From CAYLYM01 sp964387645 (GTDB lineage Bacteria; Calditrichota; Calditrichia; RBG-13-44-9), in NCBI GenBank assembly GCA_964387645.1, contig CAYLYM010000117.1, positions 1 through 12,176 of the forward strand: a DNA stretch of 12,176 nucleotides, in the 5' to 3' direction. Under the pieces are notes generated by a model. It saw only the letters and a program-made list of their open reading frames with translations. It was not told the origin of the DNA and did not search any database. Numbering within the stretch: the first letter of the stretch is position 1; each line of letters starts with the position of its first letter. The position numbers and the translations under genes were made by a program. This document shows positions 5,906 to 12,176 of this stretch, one piece after another.

Positions 5906-6907
5906 ATGATACGCATTCCTTTTGAAGAAATGATAAGTGAATTTCGCCGGGTTTTGGAAAAAATTGGATTTACTCCATCTCGTGCTGAATTTTGTGCTCG
6001 AATTCTGGCCGAGAATACTTTAGATGGTGTGGCCTCACATGGTGTGAATCGATTTCAACTTTTTGTAAATCGGGTAAAAAGAGGCAAGATGGATCCTAAT
6101 GCCGAACCAGAAAAAATAGCTTCTTTCGGTGCATGGGAGCAATGGGATGGGAAATTGGGTCCCGGTCCACTAAATGCGGCTTTTTGCACGGATAGAGCAA
6201 TTGAATTGAGCAAAGAATTTGGTATTGGTTGTGTTGCACTGCGTCATACCACGCACTGGATGCGAGGTGGTACTTATGGTTGGCGGGCCGCAAATGCCGG
6301 TTTCGCCTTTATTGGCTGGACAAACACCATGCCGAACATGCCGTCCTGGGGGGCTAAGGATTGTCGTATTGGTAACAACCCGCTTGTTCTTGCCATGCCA
6401 CGGGAAAAAGGACATGTGGTGCTGGACATGGCCATGTCGCAATTTTCTTATGGCAAAATGGAAACCATGCATCTGCTCGGTAAAGAATTGCCTTTAATTG
6501 GTGGTTTTGACACCAAAGGAAATCTGACCAAAGATCCAGATGAAATTTTAAAATCCTGGCGGCCTTTACCTATCGGATATTGGAAAGGTTCGGGACTGTC
6601 CATAATGTTGGATATTTTTGCAGCGGTACTTTCTAATGGTTTGGCCACTTACCAGATTGGTAAACTTGATGATGAATACCATTTATCACAAATTTTTATC
6701 GTTATAGACGTTGAAAGGACCGCAATGCGGGAGGAATTAAACAAAATAGTGGATGGTATTATTGAAGATTTACATTCTGGTCAACCCGACAAAGAAGATG
6801 GTGAAATTTTATATCCTGGAGAAAGAGCACTACATACCCGCAAAGAGAACCTTAAAAATGGCATTCCGGTGGATGAAGGTATTTGGAAGAAAATTCTGGA
6901 AATGTGA
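5906..6907 (+). CDS. yiaK: YiaK-like 2,3-diketo-L-gulonate reductase (Ldh_2/malate dehydrogenase family)
   Basis: 333 aa, against about 332 for E. coli YiaK. A cytoplasmic NAD(P)H-dependent oxidoreductase of the Ldh_2 (type 2 malate/L-lactate dehydrogenase) family; YiaK reduces 2,3-diketo-L-gulonate to 3-keto-L-gulonate. Family signatures run the whole length: LDGVASHGVNRF, where His45 matches the catalytic His, WDGKLGPGPLNA at 80-91, the HTTHWMRGGTYGW block (114-126), WTNTMPNMPSWGA, GNNPLV, VLDMAMSQFSYGK (172-184), LPIGYWKGSGLSIMLD (221-236). The HWMRGG and GYWKGSGLS blocks favour the YiaK branch over malate or ureidoglycolate dehydrogenases. It opens the sugar cluster, and the next gene starts 199 nt later with its own promoter-like site. 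The substrate could be another 2-keto or 2,3-diketo sugar acid, since no other yia genes are visible. Confidence 0.85.
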   Translation: MIRIPFEEMISEFRRVLEKIGFTPSRAEFCARILAENTLDGVASHGVNRFQLFVNRVKRGKMDPNAEPEKIASFGAWEQWDGKLGPGPLNAAFCTDRAIELSKEFGIGCVALRHTTHWMRGGTYGWRAANAGFAFIGWTNTMPNMPSWGAKDCRIGNNPLVLAMPREKGHVVLDMAMSQFSYGKMETMHLLGKELPLIGGFDTKGNLTKDPDEILKSWRPLPIGYWKGSGLSIMLDIFAAVLSNGLATYQIGKLDDEYHLSQIFIVIDVERTAMREELNKIVDGIIEDLHSGQPDKEDGEILYPGERALHTRKENLKNGIPVDEGIWKKILEM

Positions 6908-7049
6908 AATGAAGATTTGAGTATTTTATAATATTTATTTCGTTCGCTTTGTTTAAAGAAGTATCTGATAGTATTTAATTTTTATTAAAAAAAGAAATCA
7001 TTAAACGTGCATTTTTAGTTTAGTTAATTATTTTAGAGTTCAGAGGAAG

Positions 7050-7078
7050 TTGCTGTTAAAAAATAATTTTACTATACT
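7050..7078 (+). promoter_or_regulatory. Sigma70-like promoter for the SDR gene
   Basis: TTGCTG (7050-7055) and TATACT (7073-7078) are separated by exactly 17 bp, just upstream of the SDR ribosome-binding site. A start near 7085 would give a leader of about 20 nt. The match is to generic sigma70 consensus; the host's promoter rules are unknown. Confidence 0.5.
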
Positions 7079-7092
7079 TGAAGCGGATGAAT

Positions 7093-7099
7093 AAGGAGG
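7093..7099 (+). promoter_or_regulatory. Strong Shine-Dalgarno site fixing a TTG start at 7107
   Basis: AAGGAGG is a near-perfect anti-16S match 7 nt before TTG 7107, which outweighs the lack of an ATG. The protein then begins MKLAEFDLSGKTALVTGG, the normal N-terminus of the family. Confidence 0.8.
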
Positions 7100-7106
7100 C
7101 AAAAGA

Positions 7107-7877
7107 TTGAAATTAGCGGAATTTGATTTATCAGGAAAAACAGCCCTGGTAACTGGGGGAAATAGCGGTATAGGTTTGGCGATTGCCCGGGGATTAAGCA
7201 GGGCTGGCGCGCGGGTGGCGATATGTGGACGTAATCCTGAAAAGAATAAGAGAGCTATTCAGGAATTGAAGCAGATCTCACCGGAGGCGCGGGCTTTTGA
7301 ATTTGATTTATTAAAAATAGATGACATTCCGGCGTTTTATGAAAACGTTTCTGAAGCGATGAATGGCCTGGATATATTGGTAAATAACGCTGGAGCGCAA
7401 CATCGAGGAAGAGCAGATGAAATTAAGTTAGAAGATTTCGACAGAATTATTAAAATCAATTTAACGGCACCTTATGTTCTGTCTCAATGTTTTGCGAAAG
7501 AGCATATCAAAACAGACAGACCCGGGAATATAATTATGATCGCTTCGTTGATGAGTGAGGCTGCCCGCCCCACCGTTTCGCCTTATACTGTATCGAAGGG
7601 CGGAATTAGGCAAATGGTTAAAGCACTGGCAGTTGACTGGGCGCCCTTTGGAATCCGGATCAATGGTATCGGACCTGGATATATTCAGACTGAAATGACC
7701 CAACCATTAATTGAGGACGCTGAATTCAATCGCTGGGTTATTCAGCGCACACCGCTGGGAAGATGGGGACGACCTGATGATTTTGAAGCGGCGGCTGTTT
7801 TTCTGGCATCAGATGCCTCGAAATTTATCACTGGCCAAATTCTTTATATTGACGGGGGATGGTTGGCGACTTTTTAA
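7107..7877 (+). CDS. Classical short-chain dehydrogenase/reductase, gluconate 5-dehydrogenase/KduD-like
   Basis: 256 aa, TTG start with a strong ribosome-binding site. A cytoplasmic NAD(P)-dependent SDR. The Rossmann motif TGGNSGIG is at 16-23, NNAG at 93-96, the structural Asn at 118, and the catalytic set Ser147, Tyr160, Lys164 (YTVSK), all present. GIGPGYIQTEMT (187-198) and the end FITGQILYIDGGW are standard. The N-terminus FDLSGKTALVTGG and the overall length resemble gluconate 5-dehydrogenase (IdnO) and 2-dehydro-3-deoxy-D-gluconate 5-dehydrogenase (KduD), both of which interconvert keto sugar acids. That fits the neighbouring diketogulonate-type reductase. Arg42 after strand beta2 (CGRNPEKN) hints at NADP preference, though this is not decisive. 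The exact substrate cannot be read from sequence; other SDR sugar or polyol dehydrogenases remain possible. Confidence 0.85.
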   Translation: MKLAEFDLSGKTALVTGGNSGIGLAIARGLSRAGARVAICGRNPEKNKRAIQELKQISPEARAFEFDLLKIDDIPAFYENVSEAMNGLDILVNNAGAQHRGRADEIKLEDFDRIIKINLTAPYVLSQCFAKEHIKTDRPGNIIMIASLMSEAARPTVSPYTVSKGGIRQMVKALAVDWAPFGIRINGIGPGYIQTEMTQPLIEDAEFNRWVIQRTPLGRWGRPDDFEAAAVFLASDASKFITGQILYIDGGWLATF

Positions 7878-7886
7878 TGCTCATAC

Positions 7887-7915
7887 TTGTTTTAAAAATA
7901 TTTTTATTCTATAAT
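7887..7915 (+). promoter_or_regulatory. Sigma70-like promoter upstream of the first TIM-barrel gene
   Basis: TTGTTT (7887-7892) and a perfect TATAAT (7910-7915) are spaced exactly 17 bp apart, beginning 10 nt after the SDR stop. The expected start is about 7922, giving a leader of roughly 57 nt. The AT-rich background raises the chance of coincidence, but the combination with the overlapping palindrome strengthens it. Confidence 0.5.
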
Positions 7916-7930
7916 GCTTTCGGAAAGCAT
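7914..7930. promoter_or_regulatory. 17-bp perfect palindrome overlapping the -10/start region (operator candidate)
   Basis: ATGCTTTC-G-GAAAGCAT is an 8+8-bp perfect dyad around a single G. It overlaps the last two bases of TATAAT and covers the predicted transcription start, the classic position for a repressor operator. As RNA it would form a 7-bp hairpin with a 3-nt loop but has no U-tract after it, so an operator reading is preferred to a terminator. I found no second copy in the window. Confidence 0.5.
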
Positions 7931-7978
7931 ATGCAAAAAGTAAATTTTAAAAAGTGTTAACGCCTGGAGGAGGAAATC

Positions 7979-8935
7979 ATGAAATATCAAACTCGGAGAG
8001 ATTTCTTAAAAAAAAGTGGAATATTGATAGGAGCTGGAGCAATGAGTGGAATTTTAAGTCAGTGTACTTCGAAAAAGGAACCGAAAACCACTGCCTGGGA
8101 GGAATTTAAATATGCCATGTGCAATGAGAGTATGAAAGAATTGCCATGGGAAAAGCAATGTGAGATTATTGCTAATGCTGGTTACAAAGGGGTAGAAATT
8201 GCACCATTCACGCTGGTTAAACAGGGCGTTGAGGAGATTACTCCTTCGCAGAGAAAACAAATGCTAAATATCATAAAAATGGCTGGATTGAAGTGTGCTG
8301 GTTTACATTGGTTGCTGGCGCCACCGCCACATGGATTACACTTCACCACACCGGATGAAACCATACGAAAAAAGTCGATAGCCTATTTGGATGCGCTTAT
8401 TGACTTTTGCGGCGATCTGGAAGGCGAGGTGATGATTTTTGGATCTCCGAAACAGCGCAATACCCAGGGTATTTCCATCGAAGAGGCTAAGAAGTATTTT
8501 GCCGATGGATTGGCTCAAGTAGCTGATCATGCTCAACAGCGAGATGTGAAGATACTTATTGAACCTCTGGATACCAGTCAGACGGATGTTGTTAATACCA
8601 TGGCCGAAGCAGTTGAATTAGTAGAAAAAATAAACCATCCATCCATTCAAACCATGTTCGATTTTCATAATACGCCTAATGAAACAGAGCCGTTCCATGT
8701 GCTGATTCAAAAATATTTTAAATACATTCAGCATGTACATGTTCAGGAAATGGATGGAAGATATTTAGGAACAGGAAATGCTGTTAATGAGTATGTTCAG
8801 GCATTCCAGACCTTAAAAGACCTGGGTTATAATAAATGGATCTCATTGGAAGTCTTTGATTTTTCTCCGGGTGGAAAAGTTATTGCTGAAGAATCTATGA
8901 AAATCCTGAAACAAATTGAAGCAAAACTTTCTTAA
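7979..8935 (+). CDS. Tat-exported sugar phosphate isomerase/epimerase-like TIM-barrel protein
   Basis: 318 aa. ATG 7979 has GGAGGAGG (7966-7973) 5 nt upstream. Residues 1-29 are a twin-arginine signal: TRRDFLKKSG, then a small hydrophobic stretch ending GILSQC; Cys29 may be lipidated although Gln at -1 is irregular. From about 43 a xylose-isomerase-like TIM barrel follows: NAGYKGVEIAPF, MAGLKCAGLHWL, VKILIEPLD, TMFDFHNTP, IQHVHVQEMDGRYLGTG, WISLEVFDF. Glu195, Asp228, His254 and Glu291 sit where the divalent metal ligands of ketose 3-epimerase-type enzymes lie, so it should be metal-active. The family isomerises or epimerises sugars, and relatives perform beta-elimination of 3-keto-glycosides. 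The Tat signal implies folding in the cytoplasm and action outside. It follows the SDR by 101 nt, with its own promoter and operator-like sites. Confidence 0.85.
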   Translation: MKYQTRRDFLKKSGILIGAGAMSGILSQCTSKKEPKTTAWEEFKYAMCNESMKELPWEKQCEIIANAGYKGVEIAPFTLVKQGVEEITPSQRKQMLNIIKMAGLKCAGLHWLLAPPPHGLHFTTPDETIRKKSIAYLDALIDFCGDLEGEVMIFGSPKQRNTQGISIEEAKKYFADGLAQVADHAQQRDVKILIEPLDTSQTDVVNTMAEAVELVEKINHPSIQTMFDFHNTPNETEPFHVLIQKYFKYIQHVHVQEMDGRYLGTGNAVNEYVQAFQTLKDLGYNKWISLEVFDFSPGGKVIAEESMKILKQIEAKLS

Positions 8936-8987
8936 AAGTTTTCTGTAATTTTCGAATTCATGCGAAATGTTTTGAAAATTTCTCTTG

Positions 8988-9018
8988 GGAATATGGTTTA
9001 GCTAACCATGTTCCATTC
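8988..9018 (+). terminator. Rho-independent-type terminator after the first TIM-barrel gene
   Basis: GGAATATGGTT (8988-8998) pairs with AACCATGTTCC (9004-9014), 11 bp with one G-U, around the 5-nt loop TAGCT. It is followed by ATTCTTTGATTTTGTATTG, a broken T-rich tail. It lies 52 nt after the stop of the TIM-barrel gene and 203 nt before the Gfo/Idh gene. Confidence 0.6.
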
Positions 9019-9147
9019 TTTGATTTTGTATTGTTAAATTTTAGATTAACCTACCAGATAATTAAGCGATGAAAGGGGATTATCTCATATTCTATCATTT
9101 TTGGCTATCCTGTTGTTATGTTGTTAATTAGGCTTCACATTACTATT

Positions 9148-9153
9148 TATAAT
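9148..9153 (+). promoter_or_regulatory. Possible -10 box upstream of the Gfo/Idh gene
   Basis: A TATAAT hexamer lies 64 nt before ATG 9218 and downstream of the terminator at 8988-9018, where a promoter is needed. The only -35-like hexamer, TTGTTA (9121-9126), is 21 bp away, which is too far for a standard sigma70 promoter, so support is weak. Confidence 0.25.
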
Positions 9154-9217
9154 TTCAATTCTTGTAATTTTTTCTTAATGATTTCTTATATCTCAAAAAT
9201 CAGATGGAGGTAAAAAA

Positions 9218-10606
9218 ATGAGTAAGGAAGAAAAAGCCAGCCGTCGTGAGTTTTTGAAAACCACGGCTGCTGCTACGGCAGGGGTAACTTTAGCCATGAG
9301 CAGTTTTCCTTCTTCCGTTATTCAACCCGTTTTGGGAGCGAATGATAAGATTCGCATGGGCTTTATTGGTGTGGGAAATCGAGGAACACAGTTAATGAGC
9401 CGATTTATGGCCAATAAGGATGTCCAGGTTGTGGCCCTGGCGGATGTTTATGAGCCTTACCTGTTAAGAGATTATTCTAAGGTAAATAAAAGGTGGAAAA
9501 AGGAATTGGGAAGCCGTATTCCGAAAATGGGGGAGCAGTTTCCCGACAAGGTGGATACTTATAAAGATTTTCGACATCTTTTAGATCGTAAAGATATTGA
9601 TGCGGTTTGTATTGCCACACCAGATCACTGGCATGCGATTCAAACTATTATGGCCATTCAAGCAGGTAAAGATGTTTATGTAGAAAAGCCGCTGACCGTT
9701 ACCATACAAGAAGGTCGAAAAATGGTCGAAGTCTGGCAAAAGTCCGACCGAGTTGTTCAAGTCGGTTTAAATCGGAGAGGTTCCACTATATATCAAGAAT
9801 TGGTGAAAAAAATACGTGCTGGTAAAATAGGAAAAGTGACTTTAGCCAGAGCTTACCGAATAAGCAACATGTATCCCGACGGTATCGGTAACGCCCGACC
9901 AGAAGCTCCTCCAGAAGGATTCGACTGGGATATGTGGTTAGGACCGCGCAGTTTTCGTCCCTATCAATATAACATTGCCCCTTACAAATTTCGCTGGTGG
10001 AAAGATTATTCATCACAGATGGCTAATTGGGGAGTACACTATATGGATGTAATTCGCTGGATGATGGGAGAGGTTGCTCCGGTAGCTATTACAGCTCATG
10101 GTGGGAAATATGTTCTGAAAGATGATCGGACTATTCCCGATACTATGGAAGTTACTTTTGAATTTGCTTCCGGTGCAGTGGTGGTTTTCGGTGTTTATGA
10201 AGCCAGCGGTGGAAAAATGATTCAGGATGGAGAGGTTGAATTACGTGGCACCTTAGGAAATCTGATCAGTAGTGAGAAAGGGTACAAAATCATTCCTACC
10301 GAAGGTGGTCAATTCCAGGATCGTGAGGAACTCATCTCACCGGAAATAAAAAGTTACCCAGAAGGGGAAGATTCTACAAAAAATTTAATACGCAATTTCC
10401 TGGATTGCGTCAAATCCAGAAAGAAGGATAAAGTCTGGTGTAATCTGGAAGAAGGGCATCGTTCTACCAGCTTTGCTCATCTGGCGAATATTGCATTAGA
10501 AACTAAAATGCGAATCGAATGGGATCCGGAAAGAGAACAAATTACCAACAATAAGGAAGCGAATAAATTATTGTCATACGAGTATCGTAAACCCTGGAAG
10601 TTGTAA
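9218..10606 (+). CDS. Tat-exported Gfo/Idh/MocA family oxidoreductase
   Basis: 462 aa. ATG 9218 has GGAGG (9206-9210) 7 nt upstream. Residues 1-41 are a Tat signal: SRREFLKTT, an Ala-rich core, and VLGA as likely cleavage end. The NAD(P)-binding Rossmann domain follows: KIRMGFIGVGNRG (glycine motif 51-56), VVALADVYEP, AVCIATPDHWHA, and the family motif EKP at 156-158. The C-terminal alpha/beta domain carries WGVHYMDVIRWM, where His274 and Asp277 are the usual catalytic-site residues, and ends ANKLLSYEYRKPW, typical of exported Planctomycetes/Bacteroidetes-type members. Relatives include glucose-fructose oxidoreductase, which is Tat-exported with tightly bound NADP, and disaccharide 3-dehydrogenases such as ThuB. 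The likely role is periplasmic oxidation, reduction or hydrolysis of a sugar via a keto intermediate. It leads a probable operon with the ThuA-like gene (86 nt gap) and the second TIM barrel. Confidence 0.9.
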   Translation: MSKEEKASRREFLKTTAAATAGVTLAMSSFPSSVIQPVLGANDKIRMGFIGVGNRGTQLMSRFMANKDVQVVALADVYEPYLLRDYSKVNKRWKKELGSRIPKMGEQFPDKVDTYKDFRHLLDRKDIDAVCIATPDHWHAIQTIMAIQAGKDVYVEKPLTVTIQEGRKMVEVWQKSDRVVQVGLNRRGSTIYQELVKKIRAGKIGKVTLARAYRISNMYPDGIGNARPEAPPEGFDWDMWLGPRSFRPYQYNIAPYKFRWWKDYSSQMANWGVHYMDVIRWMMGEVAPVAITAHGGKYVLKDDRTIPDTMEVTFEFASGAVVVFGVYEASGGKMIQDGEVELRGTLGNLISSEKGYKIIPTEGGQFQDREELISPEIKSYPEGEDSTKNLIRNFLDCVKSRKKDKVWCNLEEGHRSTSFAHLANIALETKMRIEWDPEREQITNNKEANKLLSYEYRKPWKL

Positions 10607-10692
10607 TCGTGCCGATGAAGTTTCACTACAAATGTATTTGATATTTTCATTTATTGATGCTTGAAATGATATTAAAAATGTGAGAAAATAAA

Positions 10693-11529
10693 ATGTATGC
10701 TCAAAGAGTTTTTAAATCAAAGATTATTCGAATTTTACTATTTATCACTTTTTTTGTTTTTTGCTTTTCCTGTACCCTCCTTAAAAGTGATAAACATGTA
10801 CTCATTATTCAGGATGAAAAAACACAGATGGAAGTACTGGCTGAATTTTTAAAGGAAAAGGGAAAAATCGGTGTGACCATAGTGAACCAGGATTCGCTTC
10901 CGGAAAATTTTGCTATATTTGATGCCGTGATAGGTTATATTCATCGAGATCTTGAAGAAAAAACTGAATTAAAGATTATAGAATACACTCAAAAAGGCGG
11001 GAGATATATTTGTTTACATCATTCCATCAGTAGTGGGAAAGCGAAAAATAAATACTATTTTGATTTTCTGGGCATCAGGTTGGACAATCCGGAAAATTCG
11101 CGAAATCCGGTGGAGCCGGGCGGTGGTTACGGCTGGCGGCATGATGGAGAGAAAGGCGTTACACTGACTCTGGTTAACCTGAATCCTGAGCATTATATTA
11201 CTAATCACAAAATACAATGGGGTAAACCTGTCATTTATACTCCTTCCGATTTTCCAAGCGTGGAAGGCATGTACCCAAGCATTCTTTTTGAGAAATCAGA
11301 AGTATATTTGAATCATAAATTCACTGACGGTCGGCAAAAAATTGTTCTTTGTGGTATGAAATTTTATGATGATCGAAATGGCTGTTTATTTATGCAAGAC
11401 CGGGCAGTATGGATCAAGAGGCAGGGGAAAGGAGAAATTATTTATTTTATGCCTGGTCATTCAGTTCTGGATTTTAAGAATCAAAATTTTGCGCAGATGA
11501 TTCTCAATGCGATTGAATGGGAAAAATAA
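10693..11529 (+). CDS. ThuA-like (trehalose utilisation domain) lipoprotein
   Basis: 278 aa. Residues about 8-27 are a hydrophobic export signal (IIRILLFITFFVFCFSC) with Cys27 as probable lipid anchor; the lipobox FCFSC is relaxed. The remainder is a ThuA-like glutamine-amidotransferase-type fold: HVLIIQDEKTQMEVLAEFLKEKGK, FDAVIGYIH, GGRYICLHHSISS (His109-His110), WRHDGEKGVTLTLVN, EHYITNHKIQWGKPVIYTPSDFP, and the C-terminal signature YFMPGHSVLDFKNQNFAQMILNAIEW. ThuA was named from rhizobial trehalose/maltitol use, where it works with the Gfo/Idh enzyme ThuB through 3-keto sugars; its own reaction is not firmly known. The same pairing occurs here. The ribosome-binding site is weak (GAGA 10682-10685), suggesting translation is lower than for its neighbours. 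The domain call is fairly sure; the biochemical role is inferred. Confidence 0.8.
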   Translation: MYAQRVFKSKIIRILLFITFFVFCFSCTLLKSDKHVLIIQDEKTQMEVLAEFLKEKGKIGVTIVNQDSLPENFAIFDAVIGYIHRDLEEKTELKIIEYTQKGGRYICLHHSISSGKAKNKYYFDFLGIRLDNPENSRNPVEPGGGYGWRHDGEKGVTLTLVNLNPEHYITNHKIQWGKPVIYTPSDFPSVEGMYPSILFEKSEVYLNHKFTDGRQKIVLCGMKFYDDRNGCLFMQDRAVWIKRQGKGEIIYFMPGHSVLDFKNQNFAQMILNAIEWEK

Positions 11530-11553
11530 ATTTTTAAAAATTGGAGGTGAACC

Positions 11554-12176
11554 ATGAAGGAAGTTGATCAAAGAAAAATAAACCGGCGGGAATTTTTAGC
11601 TATTAGTGCCACCTCCGGCATTGCTATGTCATTACAACCATTTGTTGGGTGGACCAATTCTGCGCCATTAAAAGTTGGTATGAAAAGACCCATTTGTATT
11701 TTTTCCAAGCACCTGCAATTTTTAGATTACGAGGATATGGCTAAAACGGCTGCCGAAATTGGATTCGATGGGGTAGACCTGACCGTCAGACCGGGAGGGC
11801 ATGTGCTGCCAGAAAATGTTTTGAGAGATTTTCCAAGGGCTGTAGAGGCTGTTAAAAAGGCTGGCCTGGAAGTCTATATGATGACCACGCGAATTACTGA
11901 TCCTGATGATCCTAATACTATTCCAATTTTAAAAACAGCCGATCAGTTGGGGGTGCGTTTCTACCGAATGGGATACTTGAAGTACGATGATAAGAAAGGA
12001 ATCATTGGAAGTTTAGAAGCTTACAAACCTGCACTTAGAAAGCTGGCTCAACTGAATAAAAAGTACAAATTGCATGGTGCGTACCAGAATCACTCGGGTA
12101 CCCGTGTCGGTGGCCCGGTCTGGGATTTGTATGAATTGCTAAAAGATATGGATCCGAAATATCTGGGCGTTCAGTA
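11554..12176 (+). CDS. Second Tat-exported isomerase/epimerase-like TIM-barrel protein (3' end outside the window)
   Basis: 207 complete codons from ATG 11554, open at the right edge. GGAGG (11543-11547, part of GGAGGTGA) lies 6 nt upstream, and the ThuA-like stop is 24 nt away, so they are almost certainly cotranscribed. Residues 1 to about 37 are a Tat signal (NRREFLAISATSG..., then a modest hydrophobic part). The TIM barrel begins at about 47: PICIFSKHLQFLDYEDMAKTA, EIGFDGVDLTVRPGGHV, AVKKAGLEVYMM, then HGAYQNHSG (174-182) and YLGVQ at the edge. Where canonical metal-binding epimerases have Glu, this one has Gln178 next to Asn179-His180, so its metal site or chemistry may differ from that of the paralogue at 7979. 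The family includes sugar isomerases, epimerases and 3-keto-glycoside lyases. Substrate unknown. Confidence 0.85.
   Translation, partial: MKEVDQRKINRREFLAISATSGIAMSLQPFVGWTNSAPLKVGMKRPICIFSKHLQFLDYEDMAKTAAEIGFDGVDLTVRPGGHVLPENVLRDFPRAVEAVKKAGLEVYMMTTRITDPDDPNTIPILKTADQLGVRFYRMGYLKYDDKKGIIGSLEAYKPALRKLAQLNKKYKLHGAYQNHSGTRVGGPVWDLYELLKDMDPKYLGVQ

Noticed and set aside
7914..7930. Reading the palindrome as the SDR terminator
   Set aside because: The loop would be only 3 nt, the sequence after it is ATGCAAAAAG with no T-run, and it overlaps a well-spaced promoter, so an operator fits better.
1..12176. tRNA, rRNA, insertion sequences or prophage genes
   Set aside because: Reading through the window I saw no cloverleaf-like or rRNA sequence, transposase motif or terminal inverted repeat pair flanking a gene.

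Overview
The window is AT-rich with A/T-rich intergenic gaps, and every gene I can support lies on the + strand. The gene set points to a Gram-negative member of the FCB group, best matched by Calditrichota/KSB1/Ignavibacteria/Marinimicrobia-type lineages. The reasons are a TonB-dependent receptor tail followed by a fibronectin-III protein with a C-terminal VPNPY...GKFVVIK module (T9SS/FlgD-like), a PorV/PorQ-type outer-membrane protein, lipoproteins with relaxed lipoboxes, and several Tat-exported sugar enzymes. The phylum placement is inference from gene style, not from a marker gene.

Region 1 (1-4091) is an envelope block. It holds the last 27 codons of an outer-membrane beta-barrel receptor (1-86), a 12-bp hairpin, a 719-aa secreted FnIII protein (230-2389), a PorV/PorQ-like barrel (2450-3481), a strong hairpin terminator (3527-3563) and a thioredoxin-like TlpA/ResA lipoprotein (3588-4091) that may be leaderless.

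Region 2 (4092-5905) holds one gene, a TTG-initiated lipoprotein with a TonB C-terminal domain and an unrecognised helical C-terminal half (4531-5376). It is flanked by two gene-poor gaps that contain hairpins and degenerate short repeats.

Region 3 (5906-12176) is a carbohydrate-conversion cluster. It contains a YiaK-like 2,3-diketo-L-gulonate/Ldh_2 reductase, an IdnO/KduD-like short-chain dehydrogenase, a Tat-exported TIM-barrel isomerase/epimerase-like protein, a Tat-exported Gfo/Idh/MocA oxidoreductase, a ThuA-like lipoprotein, and a second Tat-exported TIM-barrel protein cut by the window end. Promoter-like sites precede the SDR and the first TIM-barrel gene, the latter with a 17-bp palindrome over its -10 region. 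A hairpin terminator separates the first TIM-barrel gene from the Gfo/Idh gene. The likely transcription units are therefore yiaK-like alone, SDR plus TIM barrel (with internal control), and Gfo/Idh-ThuA-TIM barrel.

Working model (inference): a sugar or glycoside is oxidised and rearranged or cleaved outside the cytoplasm by the Gfo/Idh, TIM-barrel and ThuA-like proteins. The product is then reduced or oxidised in the cytoplasm by the SDR and the YiaK-like enzyme. This resembles the 3-keto-glycoside oxidation/elimination pathways known for Gfo/Idh plus TIM-barrel pairs. No glycosidase, kinase, transporter or regulator is visible in the window, so the substrate is unknown.
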